A DNA stretch of 64,000 bases from assembly GCF_900176595.1 (NCBI RefSeq), contig NZ_LT838813.1, positions 3,490,001-3,554,000 on the forward strand. Reading direction: 5' to 3'. A model generated the notes under the pieces. The model made no database searches. It worked only from the letters and a program-made list of their open reading frames with translations, and was not told the DNA's origin. The stretch comes from Aquiflexum balticum DSM 16537. Its GTDB lineage: Bacteria; Bacteroidota; Bacteroidia; Cytophagales; Cyclobacteriaceae. The translations under genes and the position numbers were made by a program. How positions within the stretch are numbered: the stretch's first letter is position 1; each line of letters opens with the position of its first letter. Of the stretch, positions 39,141-50,100 are shown one piece after another.

Positions 39141-40655
39141 ATGAAGACATTTCAACTGCTGAATAAGCTATTTGCAAGATTATTCATCCTCAGTGCAATA
39201 TTCCTTAATCTTCCGGTTGGGCCTGTATCTGCCCAAAATGAAAAACCTAACATTTTGCTTATTGCCATTGATGATCTGAACGATTGGGTTGGGTACTTGG
39301 GAGGACACCCCATGGTTCAGACCCCCAATATAGACCGATTGGCGGCAAGTGGAATTGCATTTACAAATGCCCACGTACAAGCCCCATTATGTAACCCATC
39401 AAGATCAAGTATTTTGACAGGTTTGAGACCAACCACCACCGGGATATATGCCTTGGGCCCTTGGTTCCGTGACTTGGATCCTTATAAGGACCTCGTCACG
39501 CTTCCACAATATTTTGAGAAGAACGGTTATGAAACCATGGCGACGGGCAAAATCTTTCACGATGCTTTTCCACCAAAAGAAGAAAGAAGAAATGGAACGG
39601 AATTCAGTGTTTGGGGTTTTCATGGCAGTTTCTTGCCCCGACCTGTAGAGCCATTTGTAAAAAATACCGGGCACCCCTTGGTTGATTGGGGAGTTTATCC
39701 GGAAAGTGACTCCTTGCAAGATGATTGGAAAGTCACAGATTGGGCTATTGAACAATTGGAAAACAGGCCGGAAAACAAACCCTTTTTCCTTTCTGTGGGA
39801 ATTCGGCATCCGCATGTACCTTTATATGCTTCACAAAAATGGTTTGACCTTTATCCTGAAGAGGAACTGCTTTTACCAGAAACAAGGGCAGATGACCGTG
39901 AAGACATTCCTCCTTTTTCTTGGTATCTACATTGGGACCTTCCTGAACCAAGACTGGCTTGGCTCGAAATGAACCACCAATGGAAACCAAAAGTACGGGC
40001 ATATCTGGCAAGTGTAAGTTTTGCCGATATGTTGGTAGGTAGGTTGTTGGATACATTGGAGAAAGAGGGCTTAACTGAAAATACCATTGTGGTGTTGTTT
40101 TCCGATCATGGATACCATTTAGGCACAAAAGGAATTACAGGAAAAAATTCGCTTTGGCATGAATCAACAAGGGTACCCTTTATTTTTTCAGGACCGGGAA
40201 TACCTGAAAAAGGAAAATTAAATGATGCTCCGGTGGAACTGCTTGATCTTTATCCTACATTGATCTCCCTTGCTGGATTACCAAATAAAGATGGGTTGGA
40301 TGGACAGTCCCTTATACCGCTCCTTACGGATATTGGGTATAGGCGTGAATCTCCGGCTATCTGTACCCATGGCCCTGATAATCATGTGGTCGTAACTGAG
40401 GAATGGAGATTTATCCAATATGCGGACGGTTCCAGAGAACTTTATGACAGAAAAAATGATCAAAATGAATGGCATAATCTGGCTATATTGGAAGAATATA
40501 TTCCTATAATGGATAAGCTTTCGAATTATTTGCCAAAAAGTGCAAAACCGGCACCTGGCAGTAAGACGAGACTGATAGAAATGATTGATGGAATGCCTTA
40601 TTGGGAAGGGAAAATAATTCCTTATGGGGCAAAAGTTCCAATGAAGTTTGATTAA
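39141..40655 (+). CDS. Iduronate-2-sulfatase-like sulfatase, exported
   Basis: 504 residues with a signal peptide (residues 1-31, GPVSAQ). The formylglycine site is Cys84 (APLCNPSRSSILTGLRPTTTGIY). The CNPSR variant and LLIAIDDLNDW start are typical of the iduronate-sulfatase-like branch. The C-terminal metal site is in VVLFSDHGYHLGTKGITGKNSLWHESTRVP. Members of this branch act on sulfated uronate or rhamnose units. Its place 127 bp after the rhamnosidase-like gene suggests successive steps in one degradation route. Exact substrate unknown. Confidence 0.88.
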   Translation: MKTFQLLNKLFARLFILSAIFLNLPVGPVSAQNEKPNILLIAIDDLNDWVGYLGGHPMVQTPNIDRLAASGIAFTNAHVQAPLCNPSRSSILTGLRPTTTGIYALGPWFRDLDPYKDLVTLPQYFEKNGYETMATGKIFHDAFPPKEERRNGTEFSVWGFHGSFLPRPVEPFVKNTGHPLVDWGVYPESDSLQDDWKVTDWAIEQLENRPENKPFFLSVGIRHPHVPLYASQKWFDLYPEEELLLPETRADDREDIPPFSWYLHWDLPEPRLAWLEMNHQWKPKVRAYLASVSFADMLVGRLLDTLEKEGLTENTIVVLFSDHGYHLGTKGITGKNSLWHESTRVPFIFSGPGIPEKGKLNDAPVELLDLYPTLISLAGLPNKDGLDGQSLIPLLTDIGYRRESPAICTHGPDNHVVVTEEWRFIQYADGSRELYDRKNDQNEWHNLAILEEYIPIMDKLSNYLPKSAKPAPGSKTRLIEMIDGMPYWEGKIIPYGAKVPMKFD

Positions 40656-41027
40656 CGCTTGTTTCAAATTATTAAACTGATAGTTAAATCTAGACTTCTG
40701 GGAGTAATTAAGTTTTCCCCATTATTCCATTTCTATCAACCATGGTTTATCACCAACCCCTTCAATTTCAAATCCTAAAGTTTAATTCCTTCAGGAAACA
40801 GTTTATCCAAATAGACAAAGTCTTAAAATTCATCAGTCAGGGCAATAAGTGTTAATGCAATATTGATCTTTTCAAAAAAATGTTTCTACCCCTCCAAATC
40901 CAACATCCACCTGAAATCATCTTCTGAAACTATTTTGAAATGAAAACCCTTGTTTGTCATCTGTTTAGTCGTCCGCTGATTTGAAATCTAAACCAAATAA
41001 GTCTGTATTCTTTAATTTTTAAGTATA
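40656..41027. other. 372-bp gap between sulfatase and the distal end of the CRISPR array
   Basis: AT-rich. Only short frames are open on the minus strand (24 codons near 40870-40950, then a stop), so at most a decayed gene fragment. No terminator-like hairpin stands out. Confidence 0.35.
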
Positions 41028-41584
41028 AATTCAATTCCTCTATGGTGCGATTAATGGAGACGGAGGAACTTACAAGAGAGAGTACACATTTAAATTTCAA
41101 TTCCTCTATGGTGCGATTAATGGTTGAAGTTCAGATCATTGACTTCTACCCCCGTATCAATTTCAATTCCTCTATGGTGCGATTAATGGATCTGGAAGGC
41201 CTCGGATTCATACCCGATCACCGCTATTTCAATTCCTCTATGGTGCGATTAATGGCGCTTTTCTTGTTGTGGATGGCGGCGGCTAAAATCTATTTCAATT
41301 CCTCTATGGTGCGATTAATGGAACGCGGCGACCGCAGGGCATTTGCCGCATAACCCGATTTCAATTCCTCTATGGTGCGATTAATGGCATACTATCCAGA
41401 AAGCATAGCCCCCGACTTTATTGATTTCAATTCCTCTATGGTGCGATTAATGGGATCGCAAGGATGGATAAAATGCCGCCATACTTAAATTTCAATTCCT
41501 CTATGGTGCGATTAATGGTACTACGAGTACACAGGATCTACTTCTATGTGGCAAATTTCAATTCCTCTATGGTGCGATTAATGG

Positions 41585-41668
41585 AGAATTTGGAATCAGA
41601 GCTTCACAGTCGGGAGATAATTTCAATTAATGGAGAATTTGGAATCAGAGCTTCACAGTCGGGAGATA
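41585..41668 (-). repeat. Duplicated spacer with collapsed 14-nt CRISPR repeat
   Basis: The same 35-bp spacer occurs at 41585-41619 and 41634-41668. Between the copies the 30-bp repeat is reduced to ATTTCAATTAATGG (41620-41633): 16 bp are lost between two ATT triplets. A tandem duplication of one repeat-spacer unit followed by a microhomology deletion explains it. Confidence 0.95.
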
Positions 41669-42178
41669 ATTTCAATTCCTCTATGGTGCGATTAATGGCG
41701 ATGCCAGGTCACCAAGTGCCCGCATCTCCTGCAATTTCAATTCCTCTATGGTGCGATTAATGGTGTATTAATCGTACAACCTCCTTCTGCGCTTGGAAAA
41801 TTTCAATTCCTCTATGGTGCGATTAATGGCCTGCTGTTGATGATGAAAATGATATTCGTAATCTTATTTCAATTCCTCTATGGTGCGATTAATGGCCTGC
41901 ATCATTCAGACCTTCGGCTATAATTGAATATATTTCAATTCCTCTATGGTGCGATTAATGGAGTATGGGAGGCAGCCCAACAGCTTACAGAAGAGTTATT
42001 TCAATTCCTCTATGGTGCGATTAATGGATCCAATTATCTACAGTGTTTGCAGCTCTCAATCTCATTTCAATTCCTCTATGGTGCGATTAATGGTTGACAA
42101 ATGAGGATATTTTATATACAGGTGATGTTATTTCAATTCCTCTATGGTGCGATTAATGGATCGGACTTCTATTCACTA

Positions 42179-42338
42179 AGTACATATTTTCTCAGATTTC
42201 AATTCCTCTATGGTGCGATTAATGGCTGGATGATCCGATCTCCGAAGTATGCCAACATTTTATTTCAATTCCTCTATGGTGCGATTAATGGTGTAGTAAG
42301 TGGCAAAACCATCCTTGCACATTCCTATTTCAATTCCT
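42179..42338. repeat. Left copy of 160-bp target-site duplication
   Basis: Identical to 43992-44151. It holds 17 nt of one spacer, two full repeat-spacer units and 12 nt of a third repeat, and abuts the left end of the insertion sequence. Confidence 0.95.
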
Positions 42339-43991
42339 CCTGTTTTGTGCGATGGGACACCCAAGCTAAGTTTTCATGATTGCAGAGATTAGTTCCTGTT
42401 GTTCCTGAGTTGGTTTGAGAGGAACTGTTGTATAGGTTTTAGAATCAGGAAGGAATACCCTTATCTGGTACATGTTTTTGGTAAGCTCGATAGCTCTGTT
42501 TGCAGAAAATGATACTTTCCGTTTTTTAAGAAGTCTTTCCATTTCTTTAAATACAGCATAAGACACAAAACAGATACAGATATGTGTTTGTATTCTTTCC
42601 GGTATTCGGTGGTAGATTGGCCGTATTCTGATATCTGTCTTGCTGATCCGGAAAGCCTTTTCTATTTGCCACAAGTTTCCGTATGCATCAATAACCTCCC
42701 TGGCTTTCATATCAGTATTTGTAAGATATCCTTTCAGCCCATCCCATCTGGCATCCAGTTGATATTTGGAATAATCAATTGCTACTTTGATTTCTGATTC
42801 GAGCTTGAGGTACTTGTTATATCCTCTGTTATTGATACTGCTTTTGTCGATTTTCCCATTTTTGACCTTTTTCTCGAGCTTTTCAAGCCCCTTTTTTCTG
42901 TTATGGGCATCCTTCTTCAGTCTCTTGTCAGAAAAGCTTACAACCAGTCTATAACCGTCTTTTTTAACTTCTCCGGGATTGTCTTCGGTTATTTCCAGTT
43001 CCTGGATTGCATCTTTGATCTCTTTGCTCTCATTCCTGATTTTACCGCCCAGTACAAACTTATAACCGTGACCGATAAGTGCTTTGATATTGGCCCCGGA
43101 CAGTAAGCCTGCATCTGCAATCACTATAGGTTTACCGATGGAAAACTTCTTTTGGATATTTTCCAGAACAGGTATCAAGGTATATCCCTCATAAGTACTT
43201 CCTTCAAAAATATCATATCCAAGCGGATATCCCTCAGAACCGACCAACAGCCCCAATTTTATCTGGGGGTGTTGATGCTTGCCATCTTTTGAATAACCGA
43301 TTTTCCGCAGATCATCTTCATCCGGGGCCTCAAAGAATAATGTGGTCATATCATAGAAAACAATACCGATATGCCCTCCCAGAATCTTCTCAAAGTGTTT
43401 AAATGTTATTTTCTCTATATCCTCTTTGAACTCCTTATGGATCTTGTCCATATACCGATAAATGGAATAAACACTGACTTCCTTGTTCTTGAATCTGGAC
43501 AGGTAATCTACTGTTTTTAGCTTGGAGCCCGGATAAACCAGCCTGGACATAACCAGGTCCCTAAATAGATCATCGCCTCCGATTTTGTGATAACCCATTG
43601 ACTCATAAACTCTTCCGAGTATGTTGTCCGGACCAACTAATTCGATCTGGTTGTTGCCTACATTCGATAGAATGGATTTTAAGCTGCTGTCCCGGTCATT
43701 TGAAAACAGATAAGTCTGGCCTTGAATTCTCTCAATTTCAAGCTGGGCCTGGCGTTCAAGAATATCCAACTCCACAGCATCAAAGGAACTCCCGAATGAC
43801 TTGACCACTTTATTGATCCTGCCAACTTTCTGGATAATCTGAATGCTGAAACTACCACTTGAATTCTTCTTACGTCTCACAAACATGAACTAAAAATAGA
43901 CCGAGACACCCAAAATCACAAAATCAAAGCAAATAAATGGCTATATTTCAATCACTTAATTTTGAACTAAAACATATCCGCACAAAACAGG
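42339..43991 (-). mobile_element. IS1634-family (IS4-superfamily) insertion sequence inside the CRISPR array
   Basis: 1653 bp bounded by 13-bp perfect terminal inverted repeats: CCTGTTTTGTGCG at 42339 and CGCACAAAACAGG ending at 43991. It encodes one DDE transposase and is flanked by a 160-bp direct repeat of array sequence. Base 42339 could belong to the duplication or the element, so ends are uncertain by one base. IS1634, the type element of the family, is known for long, variable target duplications. The transposase is read in the same direction as the array. Confidence 0.95.
42366..43886 (-). CDS. IS1634-family DDE transposase
   Basis: 506 residues. The start MFVRRKKNSSGSFSIQIIQKVG is typical of the family. 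DDE residues are recognisable in IGIVFYDMTTLFFE (first Asp), PIVIADAGLLSGANI (second Asp) and YGNLWQIEKAFRISKTDIR (Glu in the IS4-type Y-x2-R/L-x3-E-x6-K motif). The frame is intact, so the element may still be active. The start is 105 bp inside the right end and the stop 27 bp inside the left end. Transcription from the CRISPR leader side would enter the gene in the sense direction. Confidence 0.95.
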   Translation of the reverse strand: MFVRRKKNSSGSFSIQIIQKVGRINKVVKSFGSSFDAVELDILERQAQLEIERIQGQTYLFSNDRDSSLKSILSNVGNNQIELVGPDNILGRVYESMGYHKIGGDDLFRDLVMSRLVYPGSKLKTVDYLSRFKNKEVSVYSIYRYMDKIHKEFKEDIEKITFKHFEKILGGHIGIVFYDMTTLFFEAPDEDDLRKIGYSKDGKHQHPQIKLGLLVGSEGYPLGYDIFEGSTYEGYTLIPVLENIQKKFSIGKPIVIADAGLLSGANIKALIGHGYKFVLGGKIRNESKEIKDAIQELEITEDNPGEVKKDGYRLVVSFSDKRLKKDAHNRKKGLEKLEKKVKNGKIDKSSINNRGYNKYLKLESEIKVAIDYSKYQLDARWDGLKGYLTNTDMKAREVIDAYGNLWQIEKAFRISKTDIRIRPIYHRIPERIQTHICICFVSYAVFKEMERLLKKRKVSFSANRAIELTKNMYQIRVFLPDSKTYTTVPLKPTQEQQELISAIMKT

Positions 43992-44151
43992 AGTACATAT
44001 TTTCTCAGATTTCAATTCCTCTATGGTGCGATTAATGGCTGGATGATCCGATCTCCGAAGTATGCCAACATTTTATTTCAATTCCTCTATGGTGCGATTA
44101 ATGGTGTAGTAAGTGGCAAAACCATCCTTGCACATTCCTATTTCAATTCCT
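43992..44151. repeat. Right copy of 160-bp target-site duplication
   Basis: It matches 42179-42338 base for base in my reading. Its two full spacers (44039-44074 and 44105-44139) are therefore present twice in the array. The array to the right continues with an intact repeat restored by the duplication. Confidence 0.95.
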
Positions 44152-47100
44152 CTATGGTGCGATTAATGGAATCAATTTCTTCGTCAATGGCCTTGACTTC
44201 TCTCAATTTCAATTCCTCTATGGTGCGATTAATGGAAAACCGGAACCACCCGTTGAGTTTGGTTCATTCAATTTCAATTCCTCTATGGTGCGATTAATGG
44301 AATCGAGAAAAACCAGATCAACTGCTGCGGAGTTGGATTTCAATTCCTCTATGGTGCGATTAATGGCATATTGAAGTATCATGACCGCACCAAGGCCATT
44401 GAATTTCAATTCCTCTATGGTGCGATTAATGGGATCAGAGCGAGCTTCTGCATGTCGTTTCTGTTGTATTTCAATTCCTCTATGGTGCGATTAATGGTGC
44501 TCAGGCTTTCAATTTCTGCCTGAAGCTTCTCGAATTTCAATTCCTCTATGGTGCGATTAATGGAAACATCGATTGGGAGGGAGATCCTACCCTTGTGAAA
44601 TTTCAATTCCTCTATGGTGCGATTAATGGTCTGAGAGTTAGCAATACTTCCTTGAATTTTTCCCTATTTCAATTCCTCTATGGTGCGATTAATGGTATCA
44701 CGGTAAGCCTGAGCTGCACGCCCGTAGGCTGATTTCAATTCCTCTATGGTGCGATTAATGGTAGGCTCAATAGGATTGATGCAATTTATAATTCTAATTT
44801 CAATTCCTCTATGGTGCGATTAATGGTAAGTCCTTTTATGGCGGCTCAGGCGTACAAAGACAATTTCAATTCCTCTATGGTGCGATTAATGGGTGGATAT
44901 ACCCTATGGATTCCCTGTTCTTTTGGCAATTTCAATTCCTCTATGGTGCGATTAATGGAACAATATCCGGGCAAAATACGGTGAATTATTCAAATTTCAA
45001 TTCCTCTATGGTGCGATTAATGGTTCGTTAATGTCTGCAAGTGCTTTGTCAACTTCTTTTATTTCAATTCCTCTATGGTGCGATTAATGGAACGTCAATA
45101 GCTTTATACAGCTTATCACCTGACTTATTTCAATTCCTCTATGGTGCGATTAATGGGTTGAATTTTGTATATCACCTGCCATTCCCTTTACAATTTCAAT
45201 TCCTCTATGGTGCGATTAATGGTTTCTTCAGGATCTTCAAATGTCAATCTGGCAATCAATTTCAATTCCTCTATGGTGCGATTAATGGGCAGGTCATCTG
45301 AGGATATCATTACAAATTCTTTCAATTTCAATTCCTCTATGGTGCGATTAATGGAGTATTTCATTTTCTCATTGAACACCATCCTGTCTGATTTCAATTC
45401 CTCTATGGTGCGATTAATGGTCTATCAAATAGGAATGAAATTGGTTTCTTTGTCTTATTTCAATTCCTCTATGGTGCGATTAATGGTAAGAAGCAATAAG
45501 ACTATTTAGAACAATCCCCCAAATTTCAATTCCTCTATGGTGCGATTAATGGAATAATGGATTATAATATCCATGCCTTTGTACTCTATTTCAATTCCTC
45601 TATGGTGCGATTAATGGAGTATAAGAGCCGTATTGGGTGCGGACAAACTTACAATTTCAATTCCTCTATGGTGCGATTAATGGCGTACCAAATTCATTTA
45701 AATATTTTGCTTTACTTTCATTTCAATTCCTCTATGGTGCGATTAATGGGGACAGCAGCAGAGGCTTTGGCTTATGTCGAGCAAATTTCAATTCCTCTAT
45801 GGTGCGATTAATGGGGAAGCCAAAGAATCTTTAATGTTTCTCCAACACTATTTCAATTCCTCTATGGTGCGATTAATGGTTGAGTGATACGGATAAATGA
45901 TATTTTTTCTCTTAAATTTCAATTCCTCTATGGTGCGATTAATGGTTGGAGTTTTACGATCCTGCAACAAGTTCATTTGAATTTCAATTCCTCTATGGTG
46001 CGATTAATGGCGCCACCGGCAAGCGTGAAGCGCATCGCCTGGCCAATTTCAATTCCTCTATGGTGCGATTAATGGAGTATACTCAGGAGCCAATCCAAGC
46101 TGTTCTCTGATATTTCAATTCCTCTATGGTGCGATTAATGGGGTGTTATTGCATAAATGCGGTTACGATCTTACCTGATTTCAATTCCTCTATGGTGCGA
46201 TTAATGGCTTCAAGTTCCTGCACCTTTGTTTCCAAAGTTGCTTATTTCAATTCCTCTATGGTGCGATTAATGGCCTGTAATTTTGGGTTGCTGTGTGGAA
46301 ATGCTATCAATTTCAATTCCTCTATGGTGCGATTAATGGCGTTTTTATCGTTGTATTCAGATACATTCTGAGCGAATTTCAATTCCTCTATGGTGCGATT
46401 AATGGCCGTCTTTTCTTAGCCCATTTCTTTCTTGGTTGTTCATTTCAATTCCTCTATGGTGCGATTAATGGAAAGTTACCGTATTACTTGCATCGTATTC
46501 AAATACCATTTCAATTCCTCTATGGTGCGATTAATGGTCAGGACCACAGGTACATGCATCAATTTCCGTGCAATTTCAATTCCTCTATGGTGCGATTAAT
46601 GGATAGACACCTAATGTCAAAGCCTCTGGCTCATTCATATTTCAATTCCTCTATGGTGCGATTAATGGGTGGTTCAAAAGCGGAATAGCCTTTCTGCCTT
46701 CTGAATTTCAATTCCTCTATGGTGCGATTAATGGAAGGATATGAGGAAGGTTTAACGCTTACCTTTAATATTTCAATTCCTCTATGGTGCGATTAATGGG
46801 GTTTTTTTCCATGCTTCATCAGGTACATTTTCTTTATTTCAATTCCTCTATGGTGCGATTAATGGATTCAAATGGCAGGCTGATAAAATGTTGGAATACT
46901 ATTTCAATTCCTCTATGGTGCGATTAATGGAACGTCAGGCTCCCACCAATACTGCATTCATTCCAAATTTCAATTCCTCTATGGTGCGATTAATGGTCGA
47001 TATGTCGGACACAGAAACACCCGACTTTAAATATTTCAATTCCTCTATGGTGCGATTAATGGGTGCGACCATCCAGAAGATGAAATTATACAAACTAAAT

Positions 47101-50100
47101 TTCAATTCCTCTATGGTGCGATTAATGGGAATTATGCGCCCTATGTTGAGTTTGGAACAGGGACATTTCAATTCCTCTATGGTGCGATTAATGGAATTGA
47201 CCTGTAGTCGGATTGACAACGGCTACTGAATTTCAATTCCTCTATGGTGCGATTAATGGATGCCGGGGTGATATACCCAGTTGTAGGCGTAGCTGATTTC
47301 AATTCCTCTATGGTGCGATTAATGGGATGAAAGCCAAGAAAGACTGTAAGGTTTGGGTTTGATTTCAATTCCTCTATGGTGCGATTAATGGTGAAAAGCA
47401 ACATAAACATACTACCACTTCGCACTATTTCAATTCCTCTATGGTGCGATTAATGGAATAAAAGCCAAAGAAATGATTCTATTTTCAATTTTATTTCAAT
47501 TCCTCTATGGTGCGATTAATGGCCGCCATACATCACCTGTCCAGGCTACTGTTTCCCTATTTCAATTCCTCTATGGTGCGATTAATGGTGGTGCTGGATA
47601 GTTTCCCGTATCCTTGTCTTTTCTATTTCAATTCCTCTATGGTGCGATTAATGGACCATTATCATATTTTTCAATCCATTGTTTGTCTAATTTCAATTCC
47701 TCTATGGTGCGATTAATGGGATCTTTTTGGTAACCGCTTTGCCTGTCTTTTCCTTATTTCAATTCCTCTATGGTGCGATTAATGGGAGAACATGAACATC
47801 TTTATGCATCTAGATTTATGAATTTCAATTCCTCTATGGTGCGATTAATGGATTTCAGTAAGGATATTATTAAAAATGCGTTCTACTATTTCAATTCCTC
47901 TATGGTGCGATTAATGGGTAGACTTCTACGATGATCAGAATAACCTTTGCACCATTTCAATTCCTCTATGGTGCGATTAATGGCAAGGCAAATCAGGAAA
48001 TGGTACAATGATGATTCATATTTCAATTCCTCTATGGTGCGATTAATGGTTTAATTCAGCTTCGGTCAATACCTCAATTCTTTCAATTTCAATTCCTCTA
48101 TGGTGCGATTAATGGTGGACTTGGCGGTAAAGATGTGTTTGGGGAATACGAATTTCAATTCCTCTATGGTGCGATTAATGGCGAACTATCTGTAAACAAG
48201 TCAATTGATCAGATATTATTTCAATTCCTCTATGGTGCGATTAATGGTGTGGCAGACACTTGGATTCATGTGATGGTTACTTAATTTCAATTCCTCTATG
48301 GTGCGATTAATGGAAGTACATCAAATCAAAAAAACTCACAGTCATCTAATTTCAATTCCTCTATGGTGCGATTAATGGTTCCTCGGGGATATCCGTTACT
48401 TCCCACTCTACTGAATTTCAATTCCTCTATGGTGCGATTAATGGTATTTTCCGTCATCAACTCATCCCAATTCTTTCCATATTTCAATTCCTCTATGGTG
48501 CGATTAATGGAGCTTGATAAAACCAAAGTAGATGCCATCGAAACTTATTTCAATTCCTCTATGGTGCGATTAATGGAATTATTGGGATTGGAACATTATC
48601 AAAGTAAAGAAAATTTCAATTCCTCTATGGTGCGATTAATGGTTTGCTTTCTGATAATGCTTACCTGACAGGGGAACTATTTCAATTCCTCTATGGTGCG
48701 ATTAATGGCTTCCGAAACCGGCACTACCTCGCCCAGGCATCTCTATTTCAATTCCTCTATGGTGCGATTAATGGTGAAATCATCCAAAGGATCTTTTCAC
48801 CCCAACTCTAATTTCAATTCCTCTATGGTGCGATTAATGGTGTGATCAAGGCGGTCCAGCAATCTCAGGGCATCTTATTTCAATTCCTCTATGGTGCGAT
48901 TAATGGATTGTCTTGCGATTTTCCTGTGTCTCTGAATTCCTATTTCAATTCCTCTATGGTGCGATTAATGGATTGTAATTCTATGTTGTCCATATCGTAA
49001 AATTAAAATTTCAATTCCTCTATGGTGCGATTAATGGTAGCAAAAGAATGCCTCCCTACATGGTTGGTCATATATTTCAATTCCTCTATGGTGCGATTAA
49101 TGGCCAGGTATTGATAGATGTTGATCCCCAGCTTTTCTGATTTCAATTCCTCTATGGTGCGATTAATGGTATGGTAGACCAAACAATTCTCCTGCAAAAA
49201 ACAATATTTCAATTCCTCTATGGTGCGATTAATGGTTGACCTCTTGTATACCTTTGAAGGATCTCTTTTAAATTTCAATTCCTCTATGGTGCGATTAATG
49301 GTTGATATATTTGACTGTGTATGCAATACTTGCTCCATTTCAATTCCTCTATGGTGCGATTAATGGCATAATGATATTTTCTTAATCGTTTCATGAATAA
49401 TATTTCAATTCCTCTATGGTGCGATTAATGGAAACAGCCCGAAAAGGGCTAAAAGCACTAATTCCCTATTTCAATTCCTCTATGGTGCGATTAATGGCCG
49501 GTACTGTACAAAAACTTCATTGCAGATCCCAAATTTCAATTCCTCTATGGTGCGATTAATGGAACGAGAAGGACAAAAAAGATTTTCCCCTGATATTCAT
49601 TTCAATTCCTCTATGGTGCGATTAATGGTGACAGATCCTATCCATGAAGCCGCGGTACTCATGCATTTCAATTCCTCTATGGTGCGATTAATGGAACCGT
49701 CCCAAAGTACCCCACCCAATTGCCACATCTATTTCAATTCCTCTATGGTGCGATTAATGGGGTTTCAGGAATAACGGCATCCGTAAACAAAGCCAAATTT
49801 CAATTCCTCTATGGTGCGATTAATGGTATGGACATTGTTCATTAAGCAGTGATATACCTATATTTCAATTCCTCTATGGTGCGATTAATGGTCCTGAGAG
49901 ATACATGATATTTAGGGAGGGAAATAAATTTCAATTCCTCTATGGTGCGATTAATGGATTCATCCCGTGGTTCATTATTCCAATGTACACCAATTTCAAT
50001 TCCTCTATGGTGCGATTAATGGATTTGATTATAGATTCGCTTGATTCATTCGATCTTATTTCAATTCCTCTATGGTGCGATTAATGGTATCGTATTCATA

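Larger units (their letters stand above)
41028..42338 (-). CRISPR. CRISPR array, leader-distal segment (19 full repeats plus two damaged ones)
   Basis: 30-bp repeats begin ATTTCAATTCC and end GATTAATGG on the plus strand, with spacers of about 34-37 bp. Repeat starts run from 41028 at ~65-bp intervals to 42262. The first repeat (41028) has a T-to-A change at position 2, as expected for the leader-distal end. A collapsed 14-nt repeat lies at 41620-41633. The last repeat (42327-42338) is cut after 12 nt by an insertion sequence. Read on minus, repeats end ATTGAAAT, the 5' handle typical of I-B-like systems, so transcription should run right to left from the leader near 51000. Confidence 0.98.

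Noticed and set aside
40656-41027. Leader at the left end of the array
   Set aside because: The degenerate repeat at 41028 and the ATTGAAAT handle direction place the leader at the right end beside cas2.
44009-44151. A second, independent array or assembly duplication next to the IS
   Set aside because: The copied block abuts the IS ends exactly and matches a long IS1634-type target duplication, so one event explains it.
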